DNA of 64,000 bases from positions 2,343,001-2,407,000 of the forward strand of contig NC_086254.1 in the NCBI RefSeq assembly GCF_021018805.1. Reading direction: 5' to 3'. Source of the stretch: Prinia subflava. Taxonomy: Eukaryota; Chordata; Aves; Passeriformes; Cisticolidae. The notes under the pieces are model-generated. The model searched no databases. It had not been told where the DNA came from and saw only the letters and a program-made list of their open reading frames with translations. Shown here piece after piece: positions 12,132 through 24,660 of this stretch (the stretch's first letter is position 1; the number at the start of each line of letters is the position of its first letter). The position numbers and the translations under genes were made by a program.

Positions 12132-12886
12132 TGTCTAGGTTTGGCAAGACAGGTGTCTGCCAGGGAAAGCTGGAGCTCCCCTTGGAATGGAGAATGGAAA
12201 ACCCCCTCTCTCCAAATTGTTATAATCTTGAAATTAGGGGCTTTCAGGCAAAAATATGGGAATAGCAAGAACAGTTCTTTACTAGGAATATTAAAAATAC
12301 AAATGCAGTAATACAAACAAACAAACAAACAAAAGTCCTAGAAAACCCTGACAGAGTCAGAAATACGACCTGACACCCTGTTCAGGGTGTTGGGAGCAGT
12401 CCAAATAAATCCTCCTGCAGTGACAGATGTGGTTCTGTGGAGCAGAGATGATCCCGTAGACAGGTTCAGTGATGGTGAGATGAGTCCGCTCTTCCTCTGG
12501 GAATCCAGTGGCAAAGAGGAATGTCTGGGGTCCCTGTGTCCCCATTTTCATCTGGGCAGGGAATGGTTGGCTCCTCCCCCTGGGTGTTCCATCTCCCAAT
12601 GGGATGATGGAATGTGTCAGTCACTGGTGAGCCTCAATGGCCCATGAACAGAAGATATCCCCGAGGGTGGGCAGTGGTGACAGAGATCACAAACACTGCC
12701 CCACCTGGTTTAACAGCTGGGCTGTGATCAGAAGGCATCCACCCTCCTCCCCCTGGAGTTACAAGAGATAAAGGAAAAAGAAACCATCCCCCAACTGCTT
12801 TCTACAGATGAAATAGAATACACTTTTTTTGTTGTTGTTGGTTTTTTTTTGTTTTTTTTTTTTTTTTTGGTACATAACCCAAGACA
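12132..12886 (-). mobile_element. Solo ERV LTR, family A, copy 1 (ERVL-like)
   Basis: A 755-bp element with TG/CA termini: TGTCTAGG at the left and CCCAAGACA at the right, read from plus. It is flanked by perfect 5-bp target duplications, GCTGG at 12127-12131 and 12887-12891. It aligns by eye along its whole length, inverted, with the element at 46360-47087. There is no internal retroviral sequence, so it is a solo LTR left by LTR-LTR recombination. A T-rich tract (12832-12868) near its 5' end and a CAAA tetramer run (about 12315-12334) are internal expansions. The 5-bp duplication fits ERVL or gamma-like integrases. Confidence 0.9.
12832..12868. repeat. T-rich microsatellite inside LTR
   Basis: An almost pure thymidine run with GTT and G interruptions. 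It lies at the position where the sister LTR at 46 kb has a short A run on the other strand, so it grew from a smaller A tract already in the LTR. Confidence 0.8.
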
Positions 12887-12891
12887 GCTGG

Positions 12892-15798
12892 TTTTCTCAA
12901 GCACTTGGGATAATAGACAGGAGGAAGTTGTCACTGGTTGGAATTAAGCAGCAGACAAGCAGAAGGCAGCCCTGGTTGGGGCTGGTGGGGCACATGGGAG
13001 CCATCCCATGAAGAAGCAGGAAAGCCAGCTGGGAAGCTGAAAGCCCTGCTCTTGTCTGTGCAATAAATGATGAAGACACCGGAACAGCAAGAGATTTTGC
13101 TAACGGAGATGCTCCTTTCTCATGCTTTGAAGCCTCCACCTGGTGTCTGGGGAGGAGCTGGAGGCCCAGGAATCCATCCCCAAGGTGGGAATCCCCCTTT
13201 TCAGCCACTCTTGGCTGCACATGTGTATTTCTGCATCCAGCAGTGTGAAAATCCAATGGTATCGACAGGCGATACAGGAAATACAGTGTCTCAGCCCAGC
13301 AAAGGCCAGATCAATCAGCTAATTACTCCACAGGAGGTTTGCACCAGGCAGTCTGATGGTCCCTGACAGACCCTCTCAGGAGCCCATCCCCTGCCAGGCT
13401 GTGTTTTGGGCTTTCCAGGAACAGCTTTAGTGCAGGCCCTGAGGGGATCTGCAGGCTGGGAGAGTTCTTCTCTCCTGTCACGGCCTGGGTGGATTTGCTG
13501 CTTGCCTCTCTGTCTGCCTCAGTGGGCTCAAGCAATCTCACTGAATCTGTTCTTATCGATTTAGGAAAAGGCTTTGATTCTGGAAACTGCAAGCTCTTAC
13601 TCACGAAACTATGACAACTTGGTATTAGCTGCAAATCAATGACCTTTTTAAATGCAGTCTAAGCAACAAAACTCACTTACTGCTAAACCCTGATAAGCCT
13701 GGTTCTGGGACAAGTCAAACCTTTATCTTAACTGCCATATGATCTTTTCCAGCTTGATAGTTCCATTTACTGTATCAATAAGGATTATAACCCATCTGCA
13801 GTGAGATTTTACCCTCCCTGGAAGCTCTTGTACAGCAGATGATACTGAAAAGGAAATATTTTTTTAAACTTCTCTTCATACCAAGTATTTCCCAATATAT
13901 TATTCTTATTCCCTGTTTCCTTTCCAGCTCCTTCTGTCTGCTTTGCTGATCTTGGCTGTTCTCAGGCCAAGCAGAAACTGTGAGCACACCAGGGAAGGTT
14001 ATTCAACATGACAGAGCTGTGGTTGGGATGGGACTTGTGCTGCTACACGAGTGGTGACCACAGGCTGTAGTTGTCTACCTGCAAACACCAGCCCAGGGAC
14101 ACTTGTGGCCTCCTTCCTCCTGGGGTCCCTTATCCACTCTTCCCATCAGTGGGAAGGAGTAATCCTGCCATTGCTGGTCTTGGACTGGGTCAGGAAGATT
14201 GGCATCATCGGGTTAAATTCAGAACTTTTTTTGGTGAAGTGATCCATAACGTTCCATAACAATCCATAAAAGAATCCCTCCTCTTGAATTTTGTATTCCC
14301 CCTCCACGTGGGTGCTGAGCCTGTCCCCCAGTGAGTCCCATCAGGCTCCCTCCACCTGGGCACCTTTGGGTGCCCTTTAGTCCCCAGCTCCCTGTGTGGG
14401 CATTTGGAATGAGATGCCCAAACACCTTCCCAGCCTGGCAGCTTTAGTTCAGCAGCTCAGGGATTTGGGATTTATTTTGCTCCCAAATAAGCAGCTGGTG
14501 CAGTCTGATGCCACCTCAGGCCAGCTGGGTGTGAGCACAAAGCAGCAGGGCAAAGCCTTGGAGGAGGCACTGGAGCATCCCCACCCAGGCTCTGCAAATG
14601 CCAGGGAAGCTGGTAGAATAATGGGCCCATTTATTCCCCCAGGGGGGAAATGTCAGAAAACACTGAAATGAGAAAAAAATTGCCTCTTTGTTCTGCAAAT
14701 GGTCGTCATTGTGAGAAAGTTTATCCACCCTCTGGGAACTCATTTAGCATCATCAAAGAGAGGCCTTACAAAAGTGACTTCTTGTTTACCCACAGTAATT
14801 TCACTAAATAATTTCTTTACTGGAAGGAAGGTGAAGTTACTGAGGGATGCTCTGTCTCTGCTCTGCAGAGGTGCAAAGGTACATCCTAGGGGATGCCTGC
14901 TCCTGTTCAGAGGTGATTTAAGCTGCTGTGAAATGCTGTAGGAGCACCCTTGGCCATGGGAATGCACTCACAAAGGTCAAGTCCTTCAATGGAGTGTTTC
15001 CACAGATTTTTCCACCCTGCCCGTGAAAGGGTGGTTAATAAGATGTTTGTGTATACAGGACTTAACAACTTCAAAATGCACTGGCCAGCCATGAGCAGCC
15101 TGTGGAGGCCTCGGGGACAGCAGGGAATCAGCCATGTGTTTTCAGAAGGATGTTTTATTTATGGTGCTCATGGCTGCTGCCATTACAGGCCCTGCTAGGA
15201 TCAGACCTTGCTGTGAATATATATTCACTGAGGAAATAACTCTGGCCCCAAAAACCTTGCACTGAGCGCCTCAAACAGATGTGTTGTCATGGAAAGCTTT
15301 TTCCCGCTCCAACAAAGTGTTGGTTACTGGTTTATGTAAAAAAACCCACCTCTTTTTTCTTCACACTTACAAGAACTATTGCATTGAATCCAACCAAGTA
15401 AGACCCCTTTTCAGCCCACTTGAAGATTTTAACTTTTTTTAAGCTTTGAGGCTGCATTATAGCCAAGTTTTGGTCAAACCACAACCTCCCTTCTTCCAGA
15501 AGAGCTTCTGGGACAACCAAAGGCTGTAAAGTCAGCCTTTCTTGGCAATAACCCCACCTTGAGCAGCCCTCCCACTCTCCTCCCAGACACCCATCAGTCC
15601 CACAGGAGTGACCCCAGAAAGGCACCAGGGGTGACCACCCCAGGGCACGTGGGGTGCCACAGAGGAGCCTGCCCAAGGCTGTGTTGGGGCAGATGGGTGT
15701 GGGGCTCCTGACACAGAGCCAAATTCACAACTGCCTTTAGACAAACATTAGCAAAAAGTGACTTATTTTCCACACTGAAATCAAATGCAAAGGGGGAA
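12892..15798. other. Unique noncoding stretch
   Basis: No repeat family or gene recognised. The open frames (for example 12897-13256 minus, 13323-13634 minus, 15332-15676 minus) show no domains and overlap one another. Confidence 0.5.
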
Positions 15799-15832
15799 CC
15801 CCATCCCCCCACCCCCCTGGCCCCCCGCTCCC
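15799..15832 (-). other. G-quadruplex-forming motif
   Basis: Plus-strand C runs of 4, 6, 6, 6 and 3 bases lie at 15799-15802, 15805-15810, 15812-15817, 15821-15826 and 15830-15832, with gaps of only 1 to 3 bases. The minus strand therefore has five G tracts with very short loops, a strong match to the intramolecular quadruplex pattern, and the C strand could form an i-motif. Function is not implied; no gene is seen beside it. Confidence 0.7.
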
Positions 15833-16760
15833 AGTTCTGAGTAATTTTGCAGCTTAGGAATATTTCACATTCTTCTCTCACCATAATGTGAAGGCCAGAT
15901 ATAACTTACTGATTAATGGGGGCCATGGAGTGCAATAAATGCAGCTTTAAAGGAAATTCATTTCGCAGCAAGCACAATCAGTCTTTCAGAACCCCACCCC
16001 CTGTATACACTGGGTATTTTTGGCCTGCAAATTTAAGAGTGCCTGAGGGAATTAGGTACCCAGGTCCCATCCAGAGTCTGTGGGGTTTGGCTGTTTGGTT
16101 CCTAGAAATGCCTCTATAACCCTCAGCCCCTGGGGGTATGTCCCAGGCTGCCCTCTCAGTTTGGGCTCTTGCATAGGTAGGCTCCCTAAAATACTAATAA
16201 AAGCTTTTCACTCATGTTTTTTGGGGTTTTTTACAATGTTTTACTAGTGGAGGGCTGAGCTGGGGTCCCACAAGCACCTCGTGCATGCTGTGGCTGCCCT
16301 GAGCTCCCCAGAGCATCTTCACCTGTGGCCAAAACAAACCAAACCCAGGAGGGAAAGCACTGCTGATGAGGAGCATGAGCACACTTGTAAGGAAAAGGTG
16401 TTTTAGTGCTTGGGGAAGGAGCTGATGGGACCTGTCTGGTGGTTCTTGAGAGGAAAAAGTGACTTATGATGCAAGGCATGAGAAATGTCAAAGGGGGAGC
16501 AGAAACTGTGCACTATAAATATTCACTGAGAGTCACACATTGTGCCCCCAAGCTGCTTGGATGAATTAATCAGCAGCCCCGAATTTCCAAAGGTCCTGTG
16601 AGCTGTTCAGGTGAGTATGGCACATGTGGGGAAACCAGACCAGTGCTGGTCACCCAGCCCTGGGTGCTCACACCACTGGGGGCATCTGAGCACCTCACGT
16701 GGTTTTATGTACCAGGACACTCAATTGGTCTCACTCCTTGGTGAAGCACAGTGACAGAAA
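15833..16760. other. Unique noncoding stretch
   Basis: No gene or element recognised. AT-rich patches alternate with ordinary sequence up to the next CR1. Confidence 0.5.
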
Positions 16761-17228
16761 CATTTAGGTTGGAGAAGCTCTCTAAAATAATTTAGTTCGA
16801 TCATCCCCCCCAGCACTAACCCATGTCCACATCCACAGGGTTTTTAATTCCCTTCAGGGATGGTGACTCCACCACTGCCCTGGATAGCCTGTTCCAATGC
16901 TTTACAGCCTTTTCAGTGAAGAATTTTCCCTGATATCAATCAAAACCCACCCAGGCCCAGCCTGAGGCTGTTCCCTCTGCTCCCTGTCCCTGGGAGCAGA
17001 GCCCGACCCCCCCGGCTGTCCCCTCCTGTCAGGGACTTGTGCAGAGCCACAAGGTCCCCCCTGAGCCTCCTTTTCTCCAGGCTGAGCCCCTTTCCCAGCC
17101 CCCTCAGCTGCTCCAGCCCCTTCCCAGCTCCATTCCCTGCCCTGGACACACTCCAGCCCCTCTGGAGAAATGCCTTTTCTGTAGTGAGGGGCCCAAAACT
17201 GACCCCAGGGTTCCAGGTGCAGCCCAGG
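16761..17228 (-). mobile_element. CR1 LINE, older subfamily, 3' fragment
   Basis: The plus strand begins with an AGGTTGGAGAAG-type CR1 tail and continues with the GGGATGGTGACTCCACCAC block, then the part matching TTTCTCCAGGCTGAGCCCC. This order is the reverse complement of a CR1 3' region from a subfamily different from the other copies here. It is 5' truncated with no intact ORF. More mismatches to the usual tail suggest an older copy (inference). Confidence 0.85.
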
Positions 17229-17759
17229 TAGGAGGGTTTAAAGAGCTGGGGGGTGAAAGAAGCCAGGACATTTCCTTTAAACACTTCACTGGGAGCTGCT
17301 GGGCACTGAGTACTTGGGCAGGGAGGTTCCTCTGGCCAGTGTCAGGTCCCTGCCTGCCTTAGGAGAAGCCTCCTGTGTGAAACTCCTGCCTCAGAGCCCC
17401 CAGGTGCTGCTGTGGGCAGCAGCCCTGCCCTTTGCCCAGCAGCAGGGGTGTCACAGGCTGAGCAGTGACACCACAGCCCTTGGGGAGCTCCTTGCAGAGG
17501 CTGGGACACTGAGCCCTTGAAGCTGGGCTCACCCTGACAGGTTTGAATTGTTGATCTGTGGGAGAAACAGCTGCTGGTTGTGAGAGGAACTCACTCCGTG
17601 CACCCTTCTGAAAATAGGGGTGCCTGGGTCATGTCTGAAAACAGCAGAAGGTGCCACAGAGCATCCTGGCCCCTCTTCAGCCCGTGGGTCTGTCCTCTCC
17701 TGCTGCAGAACAGCACTGCTGGTTGAGTTCTTCCACAGCAAACTGGCACTTACTAAAAC
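17229..17759. other. Unique noncoding stretch
   Basis: Moderately GC-rich unique sequence with no recognised gene. Confidence 0.5.
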
Positions 17760-18430
17760 CTGCTTCCACGCTGTATAATTTCTATGGCTTTTATTAATGC
17801 AGACAGTATAGGCTCCATAAAGAAGAAAAATTACCAGTGGAAGATAAAACTAAAATACTAGTTGCATTACAATCACATTCTAGTGCTGCAATAAATTGCA
17901 TGAAGCCAATAAAGCAAAACTAACTGAAGATATTTGACACAAACCAAAAATGAAATGAGAGTCATTATGCAGTCTGCTACAGGGACCTGCCTTGATGTAG
18001 TTAAAGCAATAAACTACCTGGGAGTAATCTTTACTTATTTTAAATTGCATATTCCAATTGCAAAGCTGTTTCTGGCATTTCTGCCACACTTACTTTACTC
18101 TGCTCAGAAAAAGAATTACATGTCTGGATAAGTCATGTCCTATTAAATGTGCATCATATCTGCAGCACTCATAAGTCACTTGAGTCATAATATTGTTTAT
18201 TCTAACATTAGTCATTATTTTCTGTCATAAATTAGCTATTCTCCAGAAGAGTGGAAACGAGATGGAGCCAAGGCTGCAATTATTTCTTACATCCATGTTG
18301 GCACAGGGAATAGATTAGGTGGCTCTCTCTACAGAGGAATTATCATCAGCGGGCCACGGGTCAATTATAACAAATGTATTCATGCCGTTAGCCCCCAGGT
18401 ATCCTCAACAATAAGAGTTTGCATTCCTTT
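17760..18430. promoter_or_regulatory. AT-rich candidate conserved noncoding element
   Basis: The base composition changes sharply to AT-rich, repeat-free, non-low-complexity sequence with many homeodomain-type cores (TAATTA, ATTAAA, ATTAGT) and TGAC/GTCA words such as TAAGTCACTTGAGTCATAATA near 18172. Stop codons fill every frame. Such blocks in bird gene deserts are often conserved enhancers (general knowledge). Conservation is not visible from one sequence, so this is inference. Confidence 0.3.
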
Positions 18431-19142
18431 CCCTCCCTAATTATTCTCCTCCGTGGTCTGACTGACCCACACGCGTGTCAAGAGAAGCAGCGGCGGTGCC
18501 TTTTGCAATACTCAAGGTCAAACCCTGCCAGCCCTGCTCTCCTGGCAGCCCCTGCAATCCTCCCTGCCCGCGGGATGTTTGCATGCGGACACGGAGCACG
18601 GTGTGTCTGCCATGCAGCCAGTCCTGCTGCTAATTCACTGTCTCCTGTGCTGCCTTTCGGAGCAGGGGGAGCAGCCCTGCTGCCGCAGAGGGAGGGATGT
18701 GATCCCAGCTGCCTTCACCCCCAGCTCCGGTCCGCCTGAGCTGCTGCTGGAATTTCCCTGTCCCCAGGCTTGCTGTGGCTCGGAGCAGGACCTGGCCCCC
18801 TCCCCATCCAGGACCTGCCAGACCCTGCCCGGGGACCTGCCCAGACCCTGCTGTGCTTCCCCTCTGCGCTCAGGGCCCTGGAAACGCAGGCTGATGGGGC
18901 ACCTTTGCTTGGGACGCATTAGTTCTTGTTTGTATACAAACCCCTTTTAGTTAAAACGTTGTGTTTTGCCCCAAAGGGAGCAGGCCATTAGAGCAGTGAA
19001 TGGCGCTTTGTAAGACAGCTCGTTCCCTCAGGGAAGAGGCAATCAGTTGCCCCAGCTGAAGACACATTCATACTTGAATTAAAAACCTTCAATAGCTGTT
19101 TTTGTAAATTGCCTCTAATACAGAGAGATGCCAGGCTAAGGG
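18431..19142. other. Relatively CpG-rich unique stretch
   Basis: CpG is more frequent at about 18460-18740 than almost anywhere else in the window (for example CACGCGTG, GCGGCGG, CCCGCGGG). Open frames at 18419-18739 and 18579-18950 have Cys/Ala-rich sequences without a recognised domain. It could flank a regulatory element or a small CpG island, but no TATA box or splice pattern supports an exon. Confidence 0.35.
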
Positions 19143-19183
19143 AAAAAAAAAAAAAAAAAAAAAAAAAGAGAGAGAGAGAGAAA
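19143..19183. repeat. Poly(A) run followed by (GA)n microsatellite
   Basis: About 25 adenines are followed by about eight AG units. No retrotransposon body or target duplication is recognised directly upstream, so I treat it as a simple repeat, not the tail of a processed gene. Confidence 0.85.
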
Positions 19184-19356
19184 CCAGCCGACTTGCACAT
19201 CAGTTTGTTCCCTTAATAACACACATATCCCCGTGGGATTGTGTCTGTGGAAAACTAGAGTGCTGCTTCATCCAGGCTTCAGGTGCCCTTCACCCATGTG
19301 GGACCAGCTGTGCAGAGAAGAGGCTGGGCTGCCTCAGATCAAGATCAAAGCTCTTT
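19184..19356. other. Short unique spacer
   Basis: Unique sequence with no feature recognised before the CR1 tail. Confidence 0.4.
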
Positions 19357-19535
19357 ATGGAATCACAGACTGGTTTGGGTTCAAAGGGACCTTAAAACCA
19401 TCTCATCCCATCCCCTCCGTGGGCAGGGACAGCTCCCACTGTCCCAGGCTGCTCCAAGCCCTGTCCAGCCTGGCCCTGGGGCACTGCCAGGGATCCGGGG
19501 GCAGCCACGGCCCCTCTGTGCCAGGGCATCCCCAG
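19357..19535 (-). mobile_element. CR1 LINE, short 3' fragment
   Basis: The plus strand starts with a CR1 tail (GGAATCACAGACTGG), followed by the common blocks for the hinge (GGCAGGGACAGCTCCC) and the GGCACTGCCAGGGATCCGGG core. It stops inside the region that other copies carry further, so it is strongly 5' truncated. No coding capacity remains. Confidence 0.85.
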
Positions 19536-22500
19536 CACACCTTGCTCTGATCTGGGCTGGTTTTGCTCCATCACACCCAGGCTGCCTTTCTAAGGGGGCA
19601 TGAGCAGGTGACTGTTCCATCTACTGTTCCCTCCTATTTTCAGCATGATGGGAAGGACCACAAGTCTGTATTATCTCGTTTTGGACACTGGCTGAGAGCA
19701 AGTATCTAAAAGAGACTGTAAATCCAGGGCAAGCCCATATGGGCAGATTCCATGTGGCATTCCCTGCACAGTCTCTCCACATCTGGTGATCCACAGCTTC
19801 CCACCTCCAGAGACACAGATAATGCCATCACATTTAACAGCTGTCAACAGATTTTTGTCCCACAGGTTCAGGCTGTAATTGGATAAAGCTGTGTCAATAT
19901 TTTGTGTCCAAGGTGTTGTGTGACAGCAGTTTCAGCTCAGCAACAAGCAGGGAAAAGCAACACCTCCACTGGGATTTTGGCCCTGCTTTGGCTTGTGGCT
20001 CCATGTCCATGGAAAAGACTGAGGAGAGGGACACAAGCAACCTATGCAAATATTAAAGGTTTTTTTATACATGTATTTTAAAGATGTTTTAAAGATACAT
20101 ATTTTAATCTTTAAGAAATAAGACAGCTCTCAGACATTGAAGTAACACCATGAGCCCCTGTCCCAAGGACTCAGGCTCCTTTTTCCATGGAGCCTGCCCT
20201 TGCCAGATTCAGACTTGATGCTCACTGCCTTCCCTTCTTTACCCCTCAGTGTAATTAAAACATAATAAAAATGACAGAAAGGCTTTTTATACCCAGAAAA
20301 TACCTTCTCTAGTGCCTTAGAGGAAGGAATTTAATGTTCTCTTTATGCAGCTTTGTTTGGCTTGGTGGGAATTCGGAGCCACTCTTGTTCCCACTGAAGG
20401 ACACGAAGCAGCTCCTCCAGAAAGGCCCTGGCAGAGCTGGCTAACACCTCATGAGCTGATGGGAGCCAAAGGAGAGAGAAAGAGAGGAAAGCCAAGCAAA
20501 CCTAATCAGAGAAACCCACTGCTTTTCACAACCACTCCACTTGTTCTTGGTGGGTTTGCTGATTTACATGTCATTTCCCTACAAACATGGGTATACACAG
20601 ACATTGCAGGGGCAGGTGGGGTTCTGGGGTGGGAAAGTGCACATTTTCTGTATTTATACAATATCCCCAAACTTTCTGAGCATGGGTTCTGTGTTTCAAG
20701 GCTGGGGCTTGTTTTACCTGGCCATCCCCAGCCCGTGCTGTGCCAGGCCTCACAGCTGCAGCTGCACTCGGAGCTGCTGGAGGCTGGAACCACCTCAGCT
20801 CCTGGTAAATCAGGGACTGCTGGTGCCATGAAAACATTTGCAAGCCCACAGCTATTCCCCCCACCCGGGGCTGGTCAGGTAAGGTGTGTGAGAGCTGTGG
20901 GTGCCCTGCCCAACCTGCCAGGACACTCCAAACCCCTCTTTGCTGCAGCACATCCTGCAGCAGCAGCCACTCTCCCTGGGAAACAAGTGGGGCTGGAGAT
21001 TTTGCTTTCTGTTTGCAGAGTAAATAAGAGCCAGAAATGTGCAATTCCACCTCAGTGAGGAATCAAGAGGTCTCATCTTGTGACTGAAGCATTCACAGTG
21101 CTGAGCACAGATGCCCTCCCATTCACCTTTAAATTCTGCCTCCTTTCTGTGCTTCCCACGCGTCCTTTGCCTTCACCTCCAGGATGTCTGTCTTGCTTTT
21201 GAAATATCACTGCTCTCCTACTGTTAAAGTGTGTGGAAGGATGAATCTTTTATCTCCCTTTTCTATTTGGGAGGTTGATTCTGGGTTCATTGGTTAGTTT
21301 TAAGATGTTACAAAAGCATCTGCCTGGTGGGATTTAAAGATGACAACCCTCCAGTGTTATTTCAATGCAGGTAATGGCAAGTAGATCCCCCTGCTTTCTT
21401 TACACACTGTGAGGAGGAAAAGCCTGTCTGGAATAAGGACATAGAGATAAGAAGAGATTAGAGATTCAAGCTGAAGGCAGCTTGCCTGCCTGGAGAGCAC
21501 AGGGAGCAGCACAGCTGAGCCCAGCTCTGCCCTTGTGGGCAGCCCTTCTGCAAATGGTGCCCCAGGGCAGTTGTGGCTGCACCTCCTGGCTCTGGAGGAT
21601 GTTCCCTCTGACAGGAAGGCTTCCTGCAGCCCCCCTGAGCCCTGGCTGCAAACCCTGACCTGAACTCCATAAGAACATGAGGAGAACTGATTCTGCCCCT
21701 CCAGGAGACAGGTCCACCCCAGCCAGGCTCAGTTTGGGCTGCAGGCTGCCCTGCAGGGAAGCTGCTGCAAACCATCCCATGGACCTTCCCACTGGGAAAA
21801 TATGGTGCTAGATTGAACTGAAATTGCTCAGAGAGCTGGAGAGATTTCCATTGCACTTCACCTATATAAAAAAAGGACTTGTAACAAAATCAATGATTTC
21901 TGAGAAATGTTGGTGTTGTTGCCAATGTGCACTGTTGTTTTACAGGTAATTTGGGTGCACATTTTTCAGTTTTACCAGGTTGCTTGGCATAACTCAAGAG
22001 CTCTGCGGGTCTGAAGGACCAGCCTGACTCAAGCTGCTCAGCTCACTCCTGAGAGCCTGCCCACACCCACAGCTGAGAGCATCCCCTGCTTCATTCTCCT
22101 CTGCTTTGCTTCTTAAACACTGAGGAGAGCTCCAGCTTCATATGAAGTTGAAGTCATCTAATTCTCTGGATCAAAGTGTCTCCTGTTTTTGTTGTAATGA
22201 AGCAATTTGACACTTTTGGTAATACAAACATTCCCAGCTCTAATTAGAGGGGCAGCTGTTCTCAATATCTCCAGAAAACTCTTCCAGATTAGCACAAGAA
22301 CATGGCCAAAAATCACAGGACACCAGAGGATGGGAATATTTCCTTCCAGCAAGGCTCTTCTGCACTCCAGTTCCCCATCCCCCTGCTCCATATGGACAGA
22401 GGAGCTACAAAAATTCCTGGTTTTTGTGGTTGCTGAAGGCAGCAGTGAGGCCATTGGGGAGTGCTGAGGACCAGCACTGAGCTGGTCAGTCCCCTCAGCC

Positions 22501-23079
22501 TCTGCAGAAGGTGAGCAGGGACCCAGTGCCAGGAGAGCTCCGGGCCTGGGATCCAGCAGGACAAGAAGCAGAGCCAGAGCAGGGAAGGTGAGACTGGCTG
22601 CCTTTGTGCCATGAAGCTCTGGAACTGCTTGGGAGGTGCCTGCTGGGCTGGGGCCACGTGCCAGGACAGGCTTTGGCTGTGGGTCAGTTCTGATCACACT
22701 CCAGAGCTGGGGGGAGCAGAGCCTGAGCTCAGCCTTGGGCAGGAGGGAGTGTGAAGGGAGCCACTCGTGCCAAGACATGGAGCTGTGAGCCCAAAACTGG
22801 GGACAGACAGGTTTGGCTCAGGGACCAGCCAGCTGCAACCCTGTCTCAGCTCCCTCACGGAAATGGGGTGACAACAGCAGATCTACAGGAGCTGCCGTGG
22901 GTGGTGCTCATGGGGCTGTGTTCAGGCTGTGTCCATCTTGCAGGGGCTGGGGAGATGAGCAAAGCTCCATCCTGAGCCTGCAGCACAGGAGAAGATGCTG
23001 GACCCTAGAGCTGGCCAGGCAAGGCCTGGGTCCCATCCTCTGGCTTGTGCCCACCGTGCCCAAAAGCAATTTATTCATT
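19536..23079. other. Unique noncoding stretch
   Basis: About 3.5 kb with no recognised repeat. Open frames at 20345-21058 (plus, 237 codons), 20571-21050 (minus) and 22158-22778 (minus, 206 codons) overlap on opposite strands and show no domain, which argues for chance. Confidence 0.5.
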
Positions 23080-23250
23080 TTGTGTCCTGAACAAGTGTTA
23101 AGATGGATATCAAAACATAATTGTCTCAACAATCTTTGGGCTTTTACGTATCAGCTGATGATAAGGCTATGGAGGGATGTGTTCATTTGTCTGCAGATCT
23201 CTGTAATCCTATTAAGTTTAGAGTGATAACTGTTAAACTGTACATGTACA
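23080..23250. promoter_or_regulatory. AT-rich candidate conserved noncoding element
   Basis: A compact, repeat-free, AT-rich block set between GC-richer sequence, with words such as CAATTTATTC, ATCAGCTGATGAT (a palindromic E-box) and TAATCCTATTAA. It resembles developmental enhancers in composition only. This is inference from texture. Confidence 0.2.
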
Positions 23251-24474
23251 CAGCCGGGCACACGTTTGTTGGGGAAAGTATTTAACACACACACACAGGC
23301 ACACACTCTCTCAGTACAATTCCCTGCTGCACAGCCAGGCTAAGAGCCTCTGTGACAACCTGCCTCGATTAGCCATGGATCACTCAGGGTCAAAGACCCC
23401 TCCTAGCAAAACATCAGGAATGCTGCTGGAGTTAAACCGGGCAAAAAGAAACAATTCCCTTTGCATTTTGTTCTAAATTTCCCTTTGAGAGGAGGGAATT
23501 TTGCTGGCTCTGTGTTTCATATCTGGTGTCTGTGGGGCCAGGCTGCGGCAGAGCTGCCCTCACCTGATGCTTAAATCTACCACTGGTGCCTCCATCAGCA
23601 CCGCCCAGGAGACTGCAGCACCCCAGGGCAAATCCATGGGGAACAGGAGGTTTCTCCCCTCTTCTAGGCTGTGCCTAAATCAGGAGAGTCCATTTGGGAA
23701 AAAAAACCCTGAGATTTTCACCCACCAAAAAGAAATGTCCTGGGCTTCAATAGCAAAGGAAGAGAGAGGCTGATGCTTTCAGTCCCAAACCTGGCAGTGG
23801 CACAGGTTGGCTTTTGCTCCAGAAGCTGGACTTCAGCAGCTGCTGTCCAAGTGCAGAAATGTGGGGCAGGACAGCCTGACAATCTGAGTGTGCCCTGGGC
23901 ACACTGCCACCACTGTGGGACAGTGCCCAGAGCTGAGACACCACTGCCATCCCTCCCTGCTGAGCTCTCCTGACACTGGACACAAGCCCCAGCCCAAGGG
24001 GCTGTTTCTGCTGGGTGCCTCCTATCCTGGGAATTCACGTGGCTCCAACCCGCTGGCACTGCCCTCCAGGGAGTACAGCCACCTCACCATCCCTGCTCAC
24101 AGTCAGGTGCACCCCTGCCCCTTCTCTGTGCTTGTTCTGGAGCACCCTCACACCCTTCAGGCCCCCAACATGCCTGCAATACCCACCACAGATAATTTTC
24201 TGCAAATTGCCTCCCAAAACTGCTCTGAATTAATTCTCAATAGTTTTTCCAGATACCTTCTAGCATTAAGAACACCATTTTCAAAACAAAGCTATCACAG
24301 CCAAAAAGTTGGGAATAAGAACTCACATCCTGAGTTTCTCCCTCCAAAGCCTTGGCTGCTGCCTGCTGAAGGGGCTGGAGAAGCCTTGGGAGACCACCCA
24401 GCCAGCACACGTCCCACTCGTGGAGCATCTCCCTTCCTTTCCAGGCTTGAAATTTGGTTCCAGCTGGGCACTTT
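23251..24474. other. Unique noncoding stretch with short (CA)n
   Basis: A short (CA)n run lies near 23285-23300. Otherwise the sequence is unique, with no gene recognised. The 218-codon frame at 23888-24544 runs into a CR1 and has no domain. Confidence 0.45.
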
Positions 24475-24660
24475 TCATGGAATCACAGAATGGTTCGGGT
24501 GGGAAGGGATCTTTCAAGGCCATCCAGTCCAACCCCCTGCATGAGCAGGGACCTGAACTAGGCTGGGCTGCTCAGAGCCTGACCCAGGAATGGGGCATCC
24601 ACCGCCTCTCTGGGCAGCCTGTGCCAGTGTCTCACCACCCCCATGACAACAAATGCCAAT
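24475..24660 (-). mobile_element. CR1 LINE, 3' fragment (GAGCAGGGAC subtype)
   Basis: The CR1 tail GGAATCACAGAATGG is followed by ATCCAGTCCAACCCCCTGC, GAGCAGGGAC and then a GCCAGTGTCTCACCACCC block. It shares the GAGCAGGGAC, CTCAGAGCC and AGGAATGGGG words with the fragment at 38184, so both come from one CR1 subfamily distinct from the GGCACTGCCAGGGATCC type. Minus orientation, 5' truncated. Confidence 0.85.

Noticed and set aside
19143..19183. Poly(A) tail of a retrocopy
   Set aside because: No retrocopy body is recognised and the run continues as (GA)n, typical of a simple repeat.
20345..21058. 237-codon open frame on plus
   Set aside because: A 159-codon minus frame covers the same bases and neither has a recognisable domain.
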